Shown piece by piece: positions 1-6,981 of a stretch of DNA of 14,119 nt. Made by a program: the position numbers and the translations under genes. Below the pieces are notes generated by a model, which was given only the letters and a program-made list of their open reading frames with translations, was not told where the DNA came from and did not search any database. The number at the start of each line of letters is the position of its first letter. Within the stretch, counting starts at the first letter, position 1. This stretch comes from Fen-549 sp964636655 (GTDB taxonomy: Bacteria > Actinomycetota > Thermoleophilia > Gaiellales > Gaiellaceae): the NCBI GenBank assembly GCA_964636655.1, contig CAZWTK010000042.1, positions 1-14,119 of the forward strand, given 5' to 3'.

Positions 1-193
1 AGGCACGAAGGCGTGGGAGGCATATAAACGCGTTATCCCGCTTCGGAATGAGCTGACTCACGTGAAGCCAAGAGTTCAGAACAATCCGGACGATCCCGGT
101 CCCTTCGGACGACTGATGCTCGGCGAAGGGTCGCGCGCGCCTGAGGATGCCGCCGCGGTAATCCACGCCGTCGAGCCCCATCACCCCGCTCAT
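1..193 (-). CDS. Weak partial open frame running off the left edge
   Basis: On the minus strand an open frame begins after a TGA, has an ATG at 193, and stays open to base 1, so any 3' end lies outside the window. The visible translation starts MSGVMGLDGVDYRGG and is about 64 residues long. The first half has GC-rich third positions as in real genes here. The second half loses that bias. I recognise no domain and see no good ribosome binding site. It may be the start of a real gene, a remnant, or chance. The opposite strand has an 82-codon frame (62-310) that looks no better. Confidence 0.2.
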   Translation of the reverse strand, partial: MSGVMGLDGVDYRGGILRRARPFAEHQSSEGTGIVRIVLNSWLHVSQLIPKRDNAFICLPRLRA

Positions 194-468
194 GTGTGGC
201 CTGACCTCGGCATCTTGGAATCACCTTCACCGAGTAGCGGCGTTACCACTATCTATGCCGTCGACGCTAGGTCGATTCCTCACGGGCGATCGAAACCCAC
301 CAGTCCTTGATCTTGCCAGCCGCTGAAACAACCCAGTAGCTGCAGCGGCCCGGCAGAAAGGCACGAGACTCCCGTGTTGCCCCGTCTGTTGCCCCCGGAG
401 ACCATTTCACCCACGAAGACCGTTGCCGTCGGCGCGTGCAACACAGCGTTTACAGGCACTTCCGAGTA
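194..468. other. Intergenic stretch, nothing recognised
   Basis: Between the weak edge frame and the 3' end of tRNA-Lys I see no gene, no integrase fragment and no duplicated tRNA end (attachment site). Base composition is mixed. This is the downstream side of the tRNA, where integrated elements usually sit, so the absence of an obvious element is worth recording. Confidence 0.4.
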
Positions 469-541
469 TGGGCCGTGCAGGAATCGAACCTGCGACCTTG
501 GGATTAAAAGTCCCCTGCTCTACCAACTGAGCTAACGGCCC
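469..541 (-). tRNA. tRNA-Lys, anticodon TTT
   Basis: The reverse complement folds as a 73-nt cloverleaf. The acceptor stem GGGCCGT pairs with ACGGCCC and the discriminator base is A. The D arm is GCTC...GAGC and the T arm is GCAGG-TTCGATT-CCTGC. The anticodon loop CTTTTAA places TTT at 506-508, which reads AAA/AAG lysine codons. The anticodon stem has one mismatch at its base. No CCA is encoded, so CCA must be added after transcription, unlike the tRNA-Glu in this window. An AGTATA on the plus strand at 568-573 (TATACT on minus) lies about 26 nt upstream and could be its -10 box. Confidence 0.96.
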
Positions 542-567
542 GTATCCAGGCTGCCCGGACGCTTTCG

Positions 568-573
568 AGTATA
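568..573 (-). promoter_or_regulatory. Candidate -10 box of tRNA-Lys
   Basis: On the minus strand this reads TATACT, about 26 nt before the tRNA 5' end. No convincing TTGACA-like -35 is found 16-18 nt upstream, so it is a weak call based on the hexamer and its position alone. Confidence 0.3.
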
Positions 574-721
574 CGGGCGAAAAGAACGCCTCTTCTCAGG
601 CGACGGTCAGCGGTGATTCGTCTGGCCCGGCTTCGAGCCCGCTCGCTGCTGCGACCGATATAGCGGGCGCAGCCTCGCAAACGCAATCCCTCGGACGCCT
701 TTCTCCGTTGAAGGTCATCAT

Positions 722-738
722 GCCCTCCAACGGAGGGC
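722..738 (-). terminator. Hairpin just downstream of the DUF1906 gene
   Basis: GCCCTCC and GGAGGGC form a perfect 7-bp stem around a 3-nt loop, starting 7 bases after the stop codon of the DUF1906 gene. There is no T tract after it. High-GC actinobacteria often terminate at such stems without a U run, so a terminator is likely. A competing pairing (CCGTTG at 705-710 with CAACGG at 728-733) is also possible. Confidence 0.5.
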
Positions 739-744
739 GGACTT

Positions 745-2415
745 TCAGCGGCTAATCCGGTACGGGCTCAGCTTCCAGCCCGCCCAGTGCCAGTACCAGC
801 CCGGCAGCGGCCGCGGCGCGTCCGGGCGCTTTCCCTTCCGCCCGTTTTTCTGCCAGGCGAGCCGGCGCCAGGCCCAGCGCGGTACGGCCCGCGGCAGGTG
901 GCCCGGCCGCGCCTTGGCGACGACCTTGACGTAGCGAGAGAGCGAGCTCTGGTTGCCCGCCGAGTCGACGGCTCTGACGCGGTAGATGCTGCGTCCGCTT
1001 CGCTTGAGCTTGCGCACGAAGGCGCGTTTCGCCGGGCCCTCCAGCGTCTGGACGGGAGTGCCGTTGAGAGCGATCTGGTAGCCGGCGACCGCGCCGCTGT
1101 TGTCGCGGGAAGCCCGCCACTTGAGCCGTAGCTTCTGCTTGACGAAGCGTCCACTCAGCCCCACCGGCCTGGTCGGCGCCGCAACGTCTTGCAGGAGCGC
1201 GAAATAGCCCGGGATGAGCGTGTAGATGTCGAGCGAGCCGTCCGAGCCGACCAGATAGCCGCTCGTCCCGTTGACGGGAAGGGCGGGCGAGCTCAAGCGC
1301 CGGATCGTCTTCCAGCTGGCTCCGTCGCCGGAGTAGGCGACGACCACGCCAGTCGGCGGCGAGCTCACGTGAACGACGAGCAGCGTGTTGAAGCGGGTGA
1401 CCGGAGCGGCGGTCAGCTCGTCCACCGTCTGGAGCTGCAGAACGTAGCTCGGAGCGGTAAAGCCGGCGAGCGGAATCGTGAGCGTGGAGGGAGTGAGCGC
1501 AGGCGTCACCGTCACCGACTCGACAAACGAAGTCGGCCACCAGGTCACCGTTGCCGTGCCGTCACTCGAGGTGGTCGTCCCCGCGGGAGGCTCGACGGGC
1601 AGCGTCGCGGCCGCTCCGACTACGGCGCCGTCGACGTAGTTCGAGTCGATGTTGATCTTCACGCCGCCGTAGCTCTCGTTGTGGCCGCCGCGGTACTGGT
1701 GGACGCGCTCATGGTCGCTCCAGTAGTCGTCCGAGACGACCGGCTCGCCGAAGACCTCCTTGACTCCGTTCCAGCGCGCGATCCAGATGTAGTCGGGAAC
1801 GCCGTCGGAACCGTCCTCGAGCATCCCGACCAGATCGCGGATGGTCGAGTTGGCACTGCCGTAGACGCCGCTCGTGTAGCCCTTGGCGTGCAGCTCGTTC
1901 GTCCAGGCCTTGACGAAGCGCTGCACCGCCAGGGTGCAGGAGGCGTTCGGCTTGTAGCCCTCCATGTCGTAGTAGATGGGGCTGCCGGCCTCAAGCCCGA
2001 AGTAGGCGGCGCGGGTGGCGGCGCCGTCGGCGGCCGCCTTGCCCTGCGACGCGGCCGAGCCCGGCGAGATCAGGCCGAGCCCCTTCTGGGATACGCACGG
2101 CGCCTGCCGGCCGACCCAGAGCGGTAGCAGGTTCCAGCCCATGGCCCGAACGGTGTTCACCCAGGCGGGCGTGAGATTCCCGTCTGCGCAGGCGCGGTTC
2201 GATCCGCCCAGGTAGATCCCGATCGCCCGATAAGGCGAGGCGAGCCAGGCGTTCATCGCCTTGAGCGAGGGCGCGGTGCAGGCGTCGAAGCCGTAGCCGG
2301 TGTAGTAGCTCGGGCTCGCCTGCCGGGCGGCGCGCGTGGCACTGCCCGCCGCGGTGATCACGAGCAAACCGGTCGCGACGGCCAGAACGAGTCCGAGAAG
2401 CCTGATTCGAGACAC
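745..2415 (-). CDS. Secreted DUF1906 (glycoside-hydrolase-like) protein with Fn3 domain
   Basis: This 556-residue protein starts at GTG with no clear Shine-Dalgarno. Residues 1-30 form a signal peptide (MSRIR, a hydrophobic core, then AAGSA). Residues about 36-268 match the DUF1906/Rv2525c-like glycoside-hydrolase-like fold: YTGYGFDACTAPS at the start, IGIYLGG, the acidic pair D150/E152 in YYDMEGY, and INIDSNYVDG near the end. Similar DxE pairs are catalytic in GH25 lysozymes; activity here is unproven. Residues about 275-410 look like a beta-rich linker domain, and about 412-500 are a fibronectin type III domain (LKWRASRDNSGAVAGYQI, YRVRAVDSAGNQS). The tail holds two Trp-rich motifs, at 511-522 (VPRWAWRRLAWQ) and 538-548. 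It likely acts at the cell surface or on peptidoglycan. It sits 94 bp behind dinB on the same strand, without functional relation that I can see. Confidence 0.88.
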   Translation of the reverse strand: MSRIRLLGLVLAVATGLLVITAAGSATRAARQASPSYYTGYGFDACTAPSLKAMNAWLASPYRAIGIYLGGSNRACADGNLTPAWVNTVRAMGWNLLPLWVGRQAPCVSQKGLGLISPGSAASQGKAAADGAATRAAYFGLEAGSPIYYDMEGYKPNASCTLAVQRFVKAWTNELHAKGYTSGVYGSANSTIRDLVGMLEDGSDGVPDYIWIARWNGVKEVFGEPVVSDDYWSDHERVHQYRGGHNESYGGVKINIDSNYVDGAVVGAAATLPVEPPAGTTTSSDGTATVTWWPTSFVESVTVTPALTPSTLTIPLAGFTAPSYVLQLQTVDELTAAPVTRFNTLLVVHVSSPPTGVVVAYSGDGASWKTIRRLSSPALPVNGTSGYLVGSDGSLDIYTLIPGYFALLQDVAAPTRPVGLSGRFVKQKLRLKWRASRDNSGAVAGYQIALNGTPVQTLEGPAKRAFVRKLKRSGRSIYRVRAVDSAGNQSSLSRYVKVVAKARPGHLPRAVPRWAWRRLAWQKNGRKGKRPDAPRPLPGWYWHWAGWKLSPYRISR

Positions 2416-2509
2416 GAAGCGCCAAAGTGTACGGACCGGCCCGACAGAGCCGCCAGTCTGACCCGTTCATCGAGCGTGTTTCCAGGCAAAGCGCCGAGCG
2501 GAGCTCTCG

Positions 2510-3571
2510 CTAGAGCGCGAACCGGATCTGCGTCTCCTTCCCCCGCTCGCACAGCTTCGAGGCGTAGACGCCGAGCAGACGCACGTCCGCTTCCCGCTCG
2601 CTCATCGCCCGCCGCAGCAGTGCCTTGGCCGCGGTGGCCAGCTCCTCGGCCGAGGCGAACGGCTCGCCTGCCGTCTGCGAGCGCGTGAGCGTCTGAAAGT
2701 CGAAGTAGCGGATCTTGGTCGTGACCCGCCGCGCGCAGAGGTCGCGAGCCTCGAGGCGCGACCAAACGCTGTCGGAGAGGCGATCGATCCAGGCCTCCAT
2801 CTCCGCTTGCGCGAAGAGATCGCGCGGGAAGGTCTCCTCGGCGCCCTGCGAGACCGGCATCTGCGGGCTCGGATCGACGGGGCGGTCATCGATTCCGCGC
2901 GCCCGGTCGCGCAACTCGCGCCCGACCGAGTCCGGAAGCGCGCGTCGAAGCGCCTCGTCGGAAAGCGCCGCCAGGTCGCCGATCGTGCGCAGTCCGAGCT
3001 GCTTGAGCCGCGCCTCGAGCCGCGGCCCGATCCCGGGCAGCGTGCGCAGCTCGAGCGGCGCCAGAAAGGTCGCGCTCTCTTCGGGCGGCACGACGGTCAG
3101 CCCGCCCGGCTTGCGGAAATCGGAGGCGATCTTGGCCACGGTCTTCGAGCCGCCGCAGCCGATCGAGGCGCTCAGCCGTGTCTCGCGCAGCAATCCCTGC
3201 TGAAGATCGGAGAGGATTGCCCGCGCCGGCTCGGCGTACGGCGTCTTGAGCTCGATGTAGCCCTCGTCGATCCCGACCTGCTCGACGCAGCTCATCCGTC
3301 CGCGGATCCAATCCCAGACCGCGCGGCTTCGCTGTCGATAGCGGTCGTGGTCGGGGCGGACGAAGATGGCGTCGGGGCAGCGCCTGAGCGCCTCGGCGGC
3401 GCTCATCGCCGAGCGTATGCCGAAGGGCCGCGCCTCGTAGCTCGCGGTCATGACGACGCCGCGACCGTGTGGATCCCCGGCCACCACCAGCGGCTTGCCG
3501 GCGTACTCGGGGTGGTCGAGCAGCTCGCAGGCGGCGAAGAAGGCGTCGAGGTCGAGGTGGGCTATGAGCAT
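2510..3571 (-). CDS. dinB: DNA polymerase IV (Y family, translesion)
   Basis: This 353-residue protein is a complete DinB-type polymerase, which copies past damaged bases with low fidelity. It begins MLIAHLDLDAFFAACE: D7 is a metal ligand and F12 is the expected steric gate. SYEARPFGIRSAM (44-56) is the conserved finger motif that contacts the incoming nucleotide. The second catalytic motif reads GIDEGY with D102/E103; most relatives have SxDE there. SIGCGGSKTVAKIASDFRKP (136-155) is the palm signature, and LPGIGPRLEARLKQLG (178-193) is the helix-hairpin-helix DNA-binding motif. The little-finger domain follows to about 340. The C-terminal QIRFAL resembles the beta-clamp peptide QLVLGL of E. 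coli Pol IV. The start ATG lacks a strong RBS, and a 9-bp inverted repeat lies just upstream. Confidence 0.95.
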   Translation of the reverse strand: MLIAHLDLDAFFAACELLDHPEYAGKPLVVAGDPHGRGVVMTASYEARPFGIRSAMSAAEALRRCPDAIFVRPDHDRYRQRSRAVWDWIRGRMSCVEQVGIDEGYIELKTPYAEPARAILSDLQQGLLRETRLSASIGCGGSKTVAKIASDFRKPGGLTVVPPEESATFLAPLELRTLPGIGPRLEARLKQLGLRTIGDLAALSDEALRRALPDSVGRELRDRARGIDDRPVDPSPQMPVSQGAEETFPRDLFAQAEMEAWIDRLSDSVWSRLEARDLCARRVTTKIRYFDFQTLTRSQTAGEPFASAEELATAAKALLRRAMSEREADVRLLGVYASKLCERGKETQIRFAL

Positions 3572-3579
3572 CTCGAGTC

Positions 3580-3611
3580 AGTTCCGGAATGATGACCGCC
3601 GCTCCGGAACT
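3580..3611. promoter_or_regulatory. Inverted repeat just upstream of dinB, possible operator or hairpin
   Basis: AGTTCCGGA (3580-3588) and TCCGGAACT (3603-3611) form a perfect 9-bp inverted repeat with a 14-nt centre, ending 8 nt before the dinB ATG. A third TCCGGA follows nearby. It does not match the actinobacterial LexA box (CGAAC-N4-GTTCG). It could be an operator or a 5' UTR hairpin that limits translation. Confidence 0.4.
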
Positions 3612-4051
3612 TGGCCTTTCCGGACCCTCACTAGCGTGCCGTTCGACGAAACCCGCGCCTCGATCCGGTCGTCGCCGTCACGAGCGCCGAGGCGAAGACG
3701 CAGCACTGGCACGAATCTGGGGTAGTTTCGTGCGTTCATACTCGTTCTCACTCGATACCGTGTTCCGCCCCGTGGGAGGGTGGGGGGAGGCGGGTGGTTG
3801 AGAGCCTATTCCCCTAGGCCTGCACGCCCGAAGCCGACGATCCGCGGCGCTAGCAACCGAAGGGCCGCTCACCGCACTACCAGTGCGCCTTCACAACTCT
3901 CCGGCCGCTGTCATCCGCGGCTTGACCCCTTCGGACGCACATCCCTACCGGGAATAGCCTCTAAGCCGTTCGGCCGAGCCCGCCGGGCCGCAGGCAACCG
4001 GGGTGAGCTCCCTGCTGGAGCCCGGCCAGAACGAGCTTCCTCTCTGCTGCG
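3612..4051. other. Intergenic region of about 440 bp without a recognised gene
   Basis: I find no convincing coding frame on either strand and no match to the consensus cores of RNase P RNA, tmRNA or SRP RNA. The region has a run of G on the plus strand near 3774-3795. It separates dinB from the small membrane protein gene, both on the minus strand. An uncharacterised RNA cannot be excluded. Confidence 0.4.
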
Positions 4052-4273
4052 CTACTTCTTGGGCACGTAGGGACTGACGCCCCAGTGAACGCCTATGCCG
4101 ATCAGCAGGAACGCGGCGACGAGACAGAGTCCACCTATGAGTAGACCCCCTCGCTTGAGGAACGGCAGCGCGCCGAGCACCAGGAAGATCGCACCGAGCA
4201 AGCCGAGCAGATCCCCGGCCTGCGTAACCCGGCGCGAGGACGATGCCGAAAGAGCTGCAAGCACTGAAAGCAT
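4052..4273 (-). CDS. Small membrane protein, two transmembrane helices
   Basis: This 73-residue protein has two hydrophobic segments, about 20-39 (GDLLGLLGAIFLVLGALPFL) and 43-66 (GLLIGGLCLVAAFLLIGIGV), joined by the short basic turn KRGG. The C-terminus ends VPKK. The start is well supported: AAGGAGG at 4279-4285 lies 5 nt before the ATG, the strongest RBS on the minus strand of this window. I do not recognise a family. The hairpin-loop topology with a basic turn is typical of small integral membrane proteins. It stands alone, with no close neighbour on its strand. Confidence 0.75.
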   Translation of the reverse strand: MLSVLAALSASSSRRVTQAGDLLGLLGAIFLVLGALPFLKRGGLLIGGLCLVAAFLLIGIGVHWGVSPYVPKK

Positions 4274-4278
4274 GAATT

Positions 4279-4285
4279 CCTCCTT
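4279..4285 (-). promoter_or_regulatory. Strong RBS of the small membrane protein
   Basis: The minus strand reads AAGGAGG with 5 nt to the ATG, a near-perfect anti-16S match that fixes the start of this short gene. Confidence 0.8.
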
Positions 4286-4355
4286 GAGATAGATGGTCAG
4301 GCGATTATCCTGCTTCGGCGGAACGGTTTCCGGGAAGCGCGTTCGTCACGCAGCC

Positions 4356-4400
4356 CCGACGAAAGTCCGCCCGCTTCGCGGGCATGGCGACTTTCGTCGG
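4356..4400. repeat. Compound hairpin with 12-bp outer arms and inner GC stem
   Basis: CCGACGAAAGTC (4356-4367) pairs perfectly with GACTTTCGTCGG (4389-4400). Inside it, GCCCGC (4369-4374) pairs with GCGGGC (4378-4383) around TTC. It lies between two divergent genes (small membrane protein on minus, tRNA-Glu on plus), so it is upstream of both and not an obvious terminator for either. It could be a REP-like dispersed element, an operator, or a processing signal. Confidence 0.6.
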
Positions 4401-4493
4401 CGGAGCCTGCAGGAGAGCGTCGGTTGGCCGCGCCCGTCATGCCGATCGCGGCGGCCGGCCGGTACCTTGAATGGCGTCTATCCTTGCGTAGCC

Positions 4494-4569
4494 GCCCCCA
4501 TCGACTAGCGGCCCAGGTCACAGCCCTTTCAAGGCTGCAGCGCGGGTTCGAATCCCGCTGGGGGCACCA
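4494..4569 (+). tRNA. tRNA-Glu, anticodon TTC, CCA encoded
   Basis: The cloverleaf is complete. The acceptor GCCCCCA pairs with TGGGGGC, then discriminator A and an encoded CCA (4567-4569). The anticodon stem is CAGCC/GGCTG with loop CTTTCAA, giving TTC at 4528-4530, which reads glutamate GAA/GAG. The T arm is GCGGG-TTCGAAT-CCCGC. The sequence is close to the standard bacterial tRNA-Glu. An intrinsic terminator begins 15 nt after the CCA. Confidence 0.97.
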
Positions 4570-4581
4570 ACGAGACAGTAT

Positions 4582-4986
4582 TTAAACCCAGGCCAGCGAA
4601 AGCCGGCCTGGGTTTCTTCGAATTCCAGCGATCTCGCAGCCAGCCGGGGATCCCTTCGAACCAGTCGCGATTCCGGTGTCTCTCGCAGGCCTGGGCCGCT
4701 GGGGGTGTCCTTCTGCAGTGATGAGGTCGGGATCGAGCAGGAACTTGAAGGCCGGCGTGAGCTCAGCCTCGGGGCTGCCGCCCTCGCCGACAAGAAAGCG
4801 CTCGAAGACGGCCTGATTCATCCTGCGGCGGACGCTGTTCGGAGCGTCCAGATAGGCTTGGTGGCAGTTAGTCAGGAAGGCGAGCCAGTGACCTCCCGCA
4901 CAGCCTCTGGACCAGTCGCCCGGCAGGCTCGACCTCCTGGCCGGACTTGCGCTGGACTCTGTGTACAGAGCTGCCCGATTGATTAC
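4582..4986 (-). pseudogene. Remnant of a large serine recombinase, C-terminal end
   Basis: The minus-strand frame open from 4986 to the TGA at 4582 contains, from about 4875 to 4720, TNCHQAYLDAPNSVRRRMNQ, then AVFERFLV, ELTPAFKFLLDP. This follows the C-terminal pattern of large serine recombinases (a CHxAY...RRxxNQAFFxxxxV segment and a final LxxPFxxLL). Upstream the reading frame becomes unlike a recombinase and then stops. The catalytic serine domain, the recombinase domain and the zinc ribbon are absent. The tail beyond LLDPDLITAEG runs into the tRNA-Glu terminator, so the native end may be altered. It looks like the debris of an integrative element next to tRNA-Glu. Family assignment rests on about 50 residues. 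Confidence 0.6.
4584..4619 (+). terminator. Rho-independent terminator of tRNA-Glu
   Basis: AAACCCAGGCC (4584-4594) and GGCCTGGGTTT (4605-4615) form an 11-bp stem around a 10-nt loop, followed by CTTC after the Ts. It is the clearest intrinsic terminator in the window and sits where the tRNA-Glu transcript should end. The same bases lie inside the tail of the recombinase remnant on the opposite strand. Confidence 0.85.
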
Positions 4987-5305
4987 TCACAAAGAAACTG
5001 GACCAAAGCGTGGGGGCCGGTCAAGGAAAGAATCGCACCTTCGCGTTCCTGGGATCCACCCCGACTGTTTCGGGTAGTTGCGTCCCTACCCGGCAAGGGA
5101 ACCCGAAAGGCCTCTATCGCTCCATCCACGCCCTTCTTTGCCTCACAGTGCGTTAGAACGATCGCGTGCCTCGCTCTCCTGAGCATCGACTGCCCCCTCC
5201 TTCGTCCGCTTCCATACCGCTACACAGACAGTGGCGCCTGCTAGTCAGGGAAAGTCCTGTAGCCGACCGACCCCCCAGACTCGATCGTCGCGACGCTTTC
5301 GCTCC
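4987..5305. other. Intergenic region, no gene recognised
   Basis: Between the recombinase remnant and the end of the CU044_5270-type gene there is a minus-strand 67-codon frame (4983-5186), whose product I do not recognise and which lacks a good RBS. No clear terminator follows the gene that ends at 5306. It is probably decayed DNA of the same former element. Confidence 0.35.
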
Positions 5306-6310
5306 TCACGGCGTTTGGTCGGTGGAATCGACGCGACCGGTCTTCAGCCAAACGATGTACTCCGTGACGGCCGGGGTGTGGACGTAGACCGGCCAGGTTC
5401 GCCCGGTGTCGACGTCGGTGAGCTCTCCAACCGACACGCTGGAGTCGAGCACAGTGGTCTCGAGGTCGAGGAGAGCGCCGGTGGAGGGGTCGAAGATCAG
5501 GGTGTAGCGAATCTTCCCATCGGAAGAGAGCTGGTTCACGGCCACGCCTTTTCTTCCAGCTCGATCGGCGACAGTTCCTCCATCGGTCACGCCGCTTTCG
5601 CCGGCGAGCACGCGGAGCATGGCCGCCTGGGAGAGCGGGTCGACGAACTGTTTTGTCTCGATGACGGCGATCCCCTGAGCGGTGGTTCTTCCGCCGCTCA
5701 GGGCACTCTCTGCCAAGAAGGACTTCATCGCGGAGACGTCCGTAGGAAGCTTCGACAGAGGCGGCAGCCAGTGGGCGACTCTGGGGCCCGAGGTGTCCGG
5801 GGCGTCGCTTTCTTCGACGCGCCCCGATCCGTCGGCCGCTACCCAGTACTCGCTCGTATAAGAATCGAGCACTCCAGTTACTAGTTCACCCTTCTCGAGC
5901 TCCTGCAACGCCTTTCGGAGGTCGGAGGGGAAGCTCCATTTCACTCCGCGCGTCGAGATGTAGTCGTATTGACCTTTCTGATCGGACTGAGCCGCGGCCT
6001 TGTCGGACAGCTCCAGGAGCAGGTCGCGCGCGCTCGGCATGTCCGGATTGAGCGTGTAGTGCAGGCTCGGCGGGGTTGCGGCATAAGCGATATCTCGGCT
6101 GCTCCCACCACCTAGGAAGGTGGTTCCGACTAGGGCCATGCAGGCTGCGACAGCGGTCGCACCCACGGTCACGAGAGCGCGCCGACGCCGGCGCTGCCCG
6201 ACATACCTCCGCCTCAGGTTCTGGGTCAGCTCCGAACTCGGCTCGAGTCCGCTTACGGCCTGATCGAATGCGGCTCGGAGCTTCTCAACGATCTCTACAT
6301 CGGTTGGCAT
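5306..6310 (-). CDS. CU044_5270-like membrane protein, probable sigma-factor partner
   Basis: This 334-residue protein has a cytoplasmic N-terminus (1-44) ending in the very basic RRRYVGQRRRRR, one transmembrane helix at about 45-66, and a large outer part of roughly 265 residues. The layout (short cytosolic segment, single helix, extracytoplasmic domain with GxYDYIS, EYWVAADGSGR and a late SSDGKIRYTLIFDPSTGALL) matches the CU044_5270 family that commonly sits behind SigE-type sigma genes in actinobacteria. It has no HxxxCxxC zinc anti-sigma motif, so an anti-sigma role is inferred from context. Its ATG lies 16 nt inside the sigma gene, with a good RBS (GGAGGAG, 6318-6324, 7 nt before the start), indicating coupled translation. 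Confidence 0.8.
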   Translation of the reverse strand: MPTDVEIVEKLRAAFDQAVSGLEPSSELTQNLRRRYVGQRRRRRALVTVGATAVAACMALVGTTFLGGGSSRDIAYAATPPSLHYTLNPDMPSARDLLLELSDKAAAQSDQKGQYDYISTRGVKWSFPSDLRKALQELEKGELVTGVLDSYTSEYWVAADGSGRVEESDAPDTSGPRVAHWLPPLSKLPTDVSAMKSFLAESALSGGRTTAQGIAVIETKQFVDPLSQAAMLRVLAGESGVTDGGTVADRAGRKGVAVNQLSSDGKIRYTLIFDPSTGALLDLETTVLDSSVSVGELTDVDTGRTWPVYVHTPAVTEYIVWLKTGRVDSTDQTP

Positions 6311-6870
6311 GGCGCGTCTCCTCCGTTCGCTCCGCGTAAAGTCACTTGCGCCCCTCTCGCCTCCGCTCCCTGTCGATCGTCGTCGGACGCCAGGAAAGCT
6401 CGAAGCTGATCAAGTGCGCGATGGGTGTAGGACTTGACAGTTCCGACGCTGCAGTCAAGGACTGTCGCCGTCTGCTTGACGCTCATGTCCTCCCAGAAGC
6501 GCAGCACGAGCACCGCTCGTTGCCTCTTCGGAAGCCTGCGAACCATCTGGAGGAGGTGATCGTTCTCAACCTTCCGCTGAGCCTCCTCCCTCGAACTTGA
6601 TCCGCCCATCCACTCCTCGTACGAAGTCTCGGCCAGATGGCTTCGGCGTCGGAAGCGGTCCCGGGCTAGATTCACCGCTACTCGGCGGGCAAAGAGATCG
6701 GGATGTTCGCGGGCGGCCGACCACCGTCGGGCCACGCGTATCAACGTGGTTTGCAGAATGTCCTCCGCCTCACCGCGATCGCCGCTTAGCAGAAGCGCGA
6801 ATTCGAGCAGGCGTGGCGATTTCTCGCGCACGAACTCGAGAAACTCACCCTCCCACTCTTTGGCGATCAT
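6295..6870 (-). CDS. ECF RNA polymerase sigma factor, SigE-like
   Basis: This is a group 4 sigma factor with two domains. Counting from the start chosen here, residues about 7-78 are sigma region 2 (EFLEFVREKSPRLLEFALLL, GDRGEAEDILQTTLIRVARRW, VAVNLARDRFRRRS), which binds core polymerase and the -10. Residues about 103-160 are region 4 (LPKRQRAVLVLRFWEDMSVK, then VLDCSVGTVKSYTHRALDQL), whose helix-turn-helix reads the -35. The frame is open further to an ATG at 6981, but the extra 37 residues have no family match and that ATG has no RBS. SigE-type proteins normally begin close to the EF.EFV motif, so 6870 is preferred; a GTG at 6906 is also possible. It is co-transcribed with the overlapping membrane partner, which likely holds it inactive until an envelope signal arrives. 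Confidence 0.92.
   Translation of the reverse strand: MIAKEWEGEFLEFVREKSPRLLEFALLLSGDRGEAEDILQTTLIRVARRWSAAREHPDLFARRVAVNLARDRFRRRSHLAETSYEEWMGGSSSREEAQRKVENDHLLQMVRRLPKRQRAVLVLRFWEDMSVKQTATVLDCSVGTVKSYTHRALDQLRAFLASDDDRQGAEARGAQVTLRGANGGDAPCQPM
6318..6324 (-). promoter_or_regulatory. RBS of the CU044_5270-like gene inside the sigma gene
   Basis: The minus strand reads GGAGGAG, 7 nt before the ATG at 6310. It lies within the last codons of the sigma factor gene, so termination on the sigma gene and initiation here occur on overlapping bases. Confidence 0.75.
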
Positions 6871-6981
6871 CGGTCCATAAGGTTGTCCATGCCTATACAA
6901 ACTCACCCCCGCGCCAGAAGGTTGCCACAGATGTTCAATCGCGACCTTGGCGTGCGAAGGAAGAGACACTAGCTCGGCCAT

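Noticed and set aside
504..686. Minus-strand 60-codon frame over tRNA-Lys
   Set aside because: It overlaps the tRNA and its promoter region, is Arg-rich, and has no RBS.
1189..2127. Plus-strand 312-codon frame
   Set aside because: It is the antisense shadow of the DUF1906 gene, with the Arg/Val/Asp-rich composition typical of high-GC shadows.
3780..4050. Possible structured RNA in the long intergenic region
   Set aside because: I compared both strands by eye with the cores of RNase P RNA, tmRNA and SRP RNA and found no match; nothing firm supports an RNA gene.
4518..4793. Minus-strand 91-codon frame ending SGIRTRAAALKGL
   Set aside because: It is the well-known spurious frame read antisense through a tRNA gene (here tRNA-Glu) and its flank; it has no domain and conflicts with the tRNA and the recombinase remnant.
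4705..5244. Plus-strand 179-codon frame
   Set aside because: It is antisense to the recombinase remnant; the translation has no domain and no RBS.
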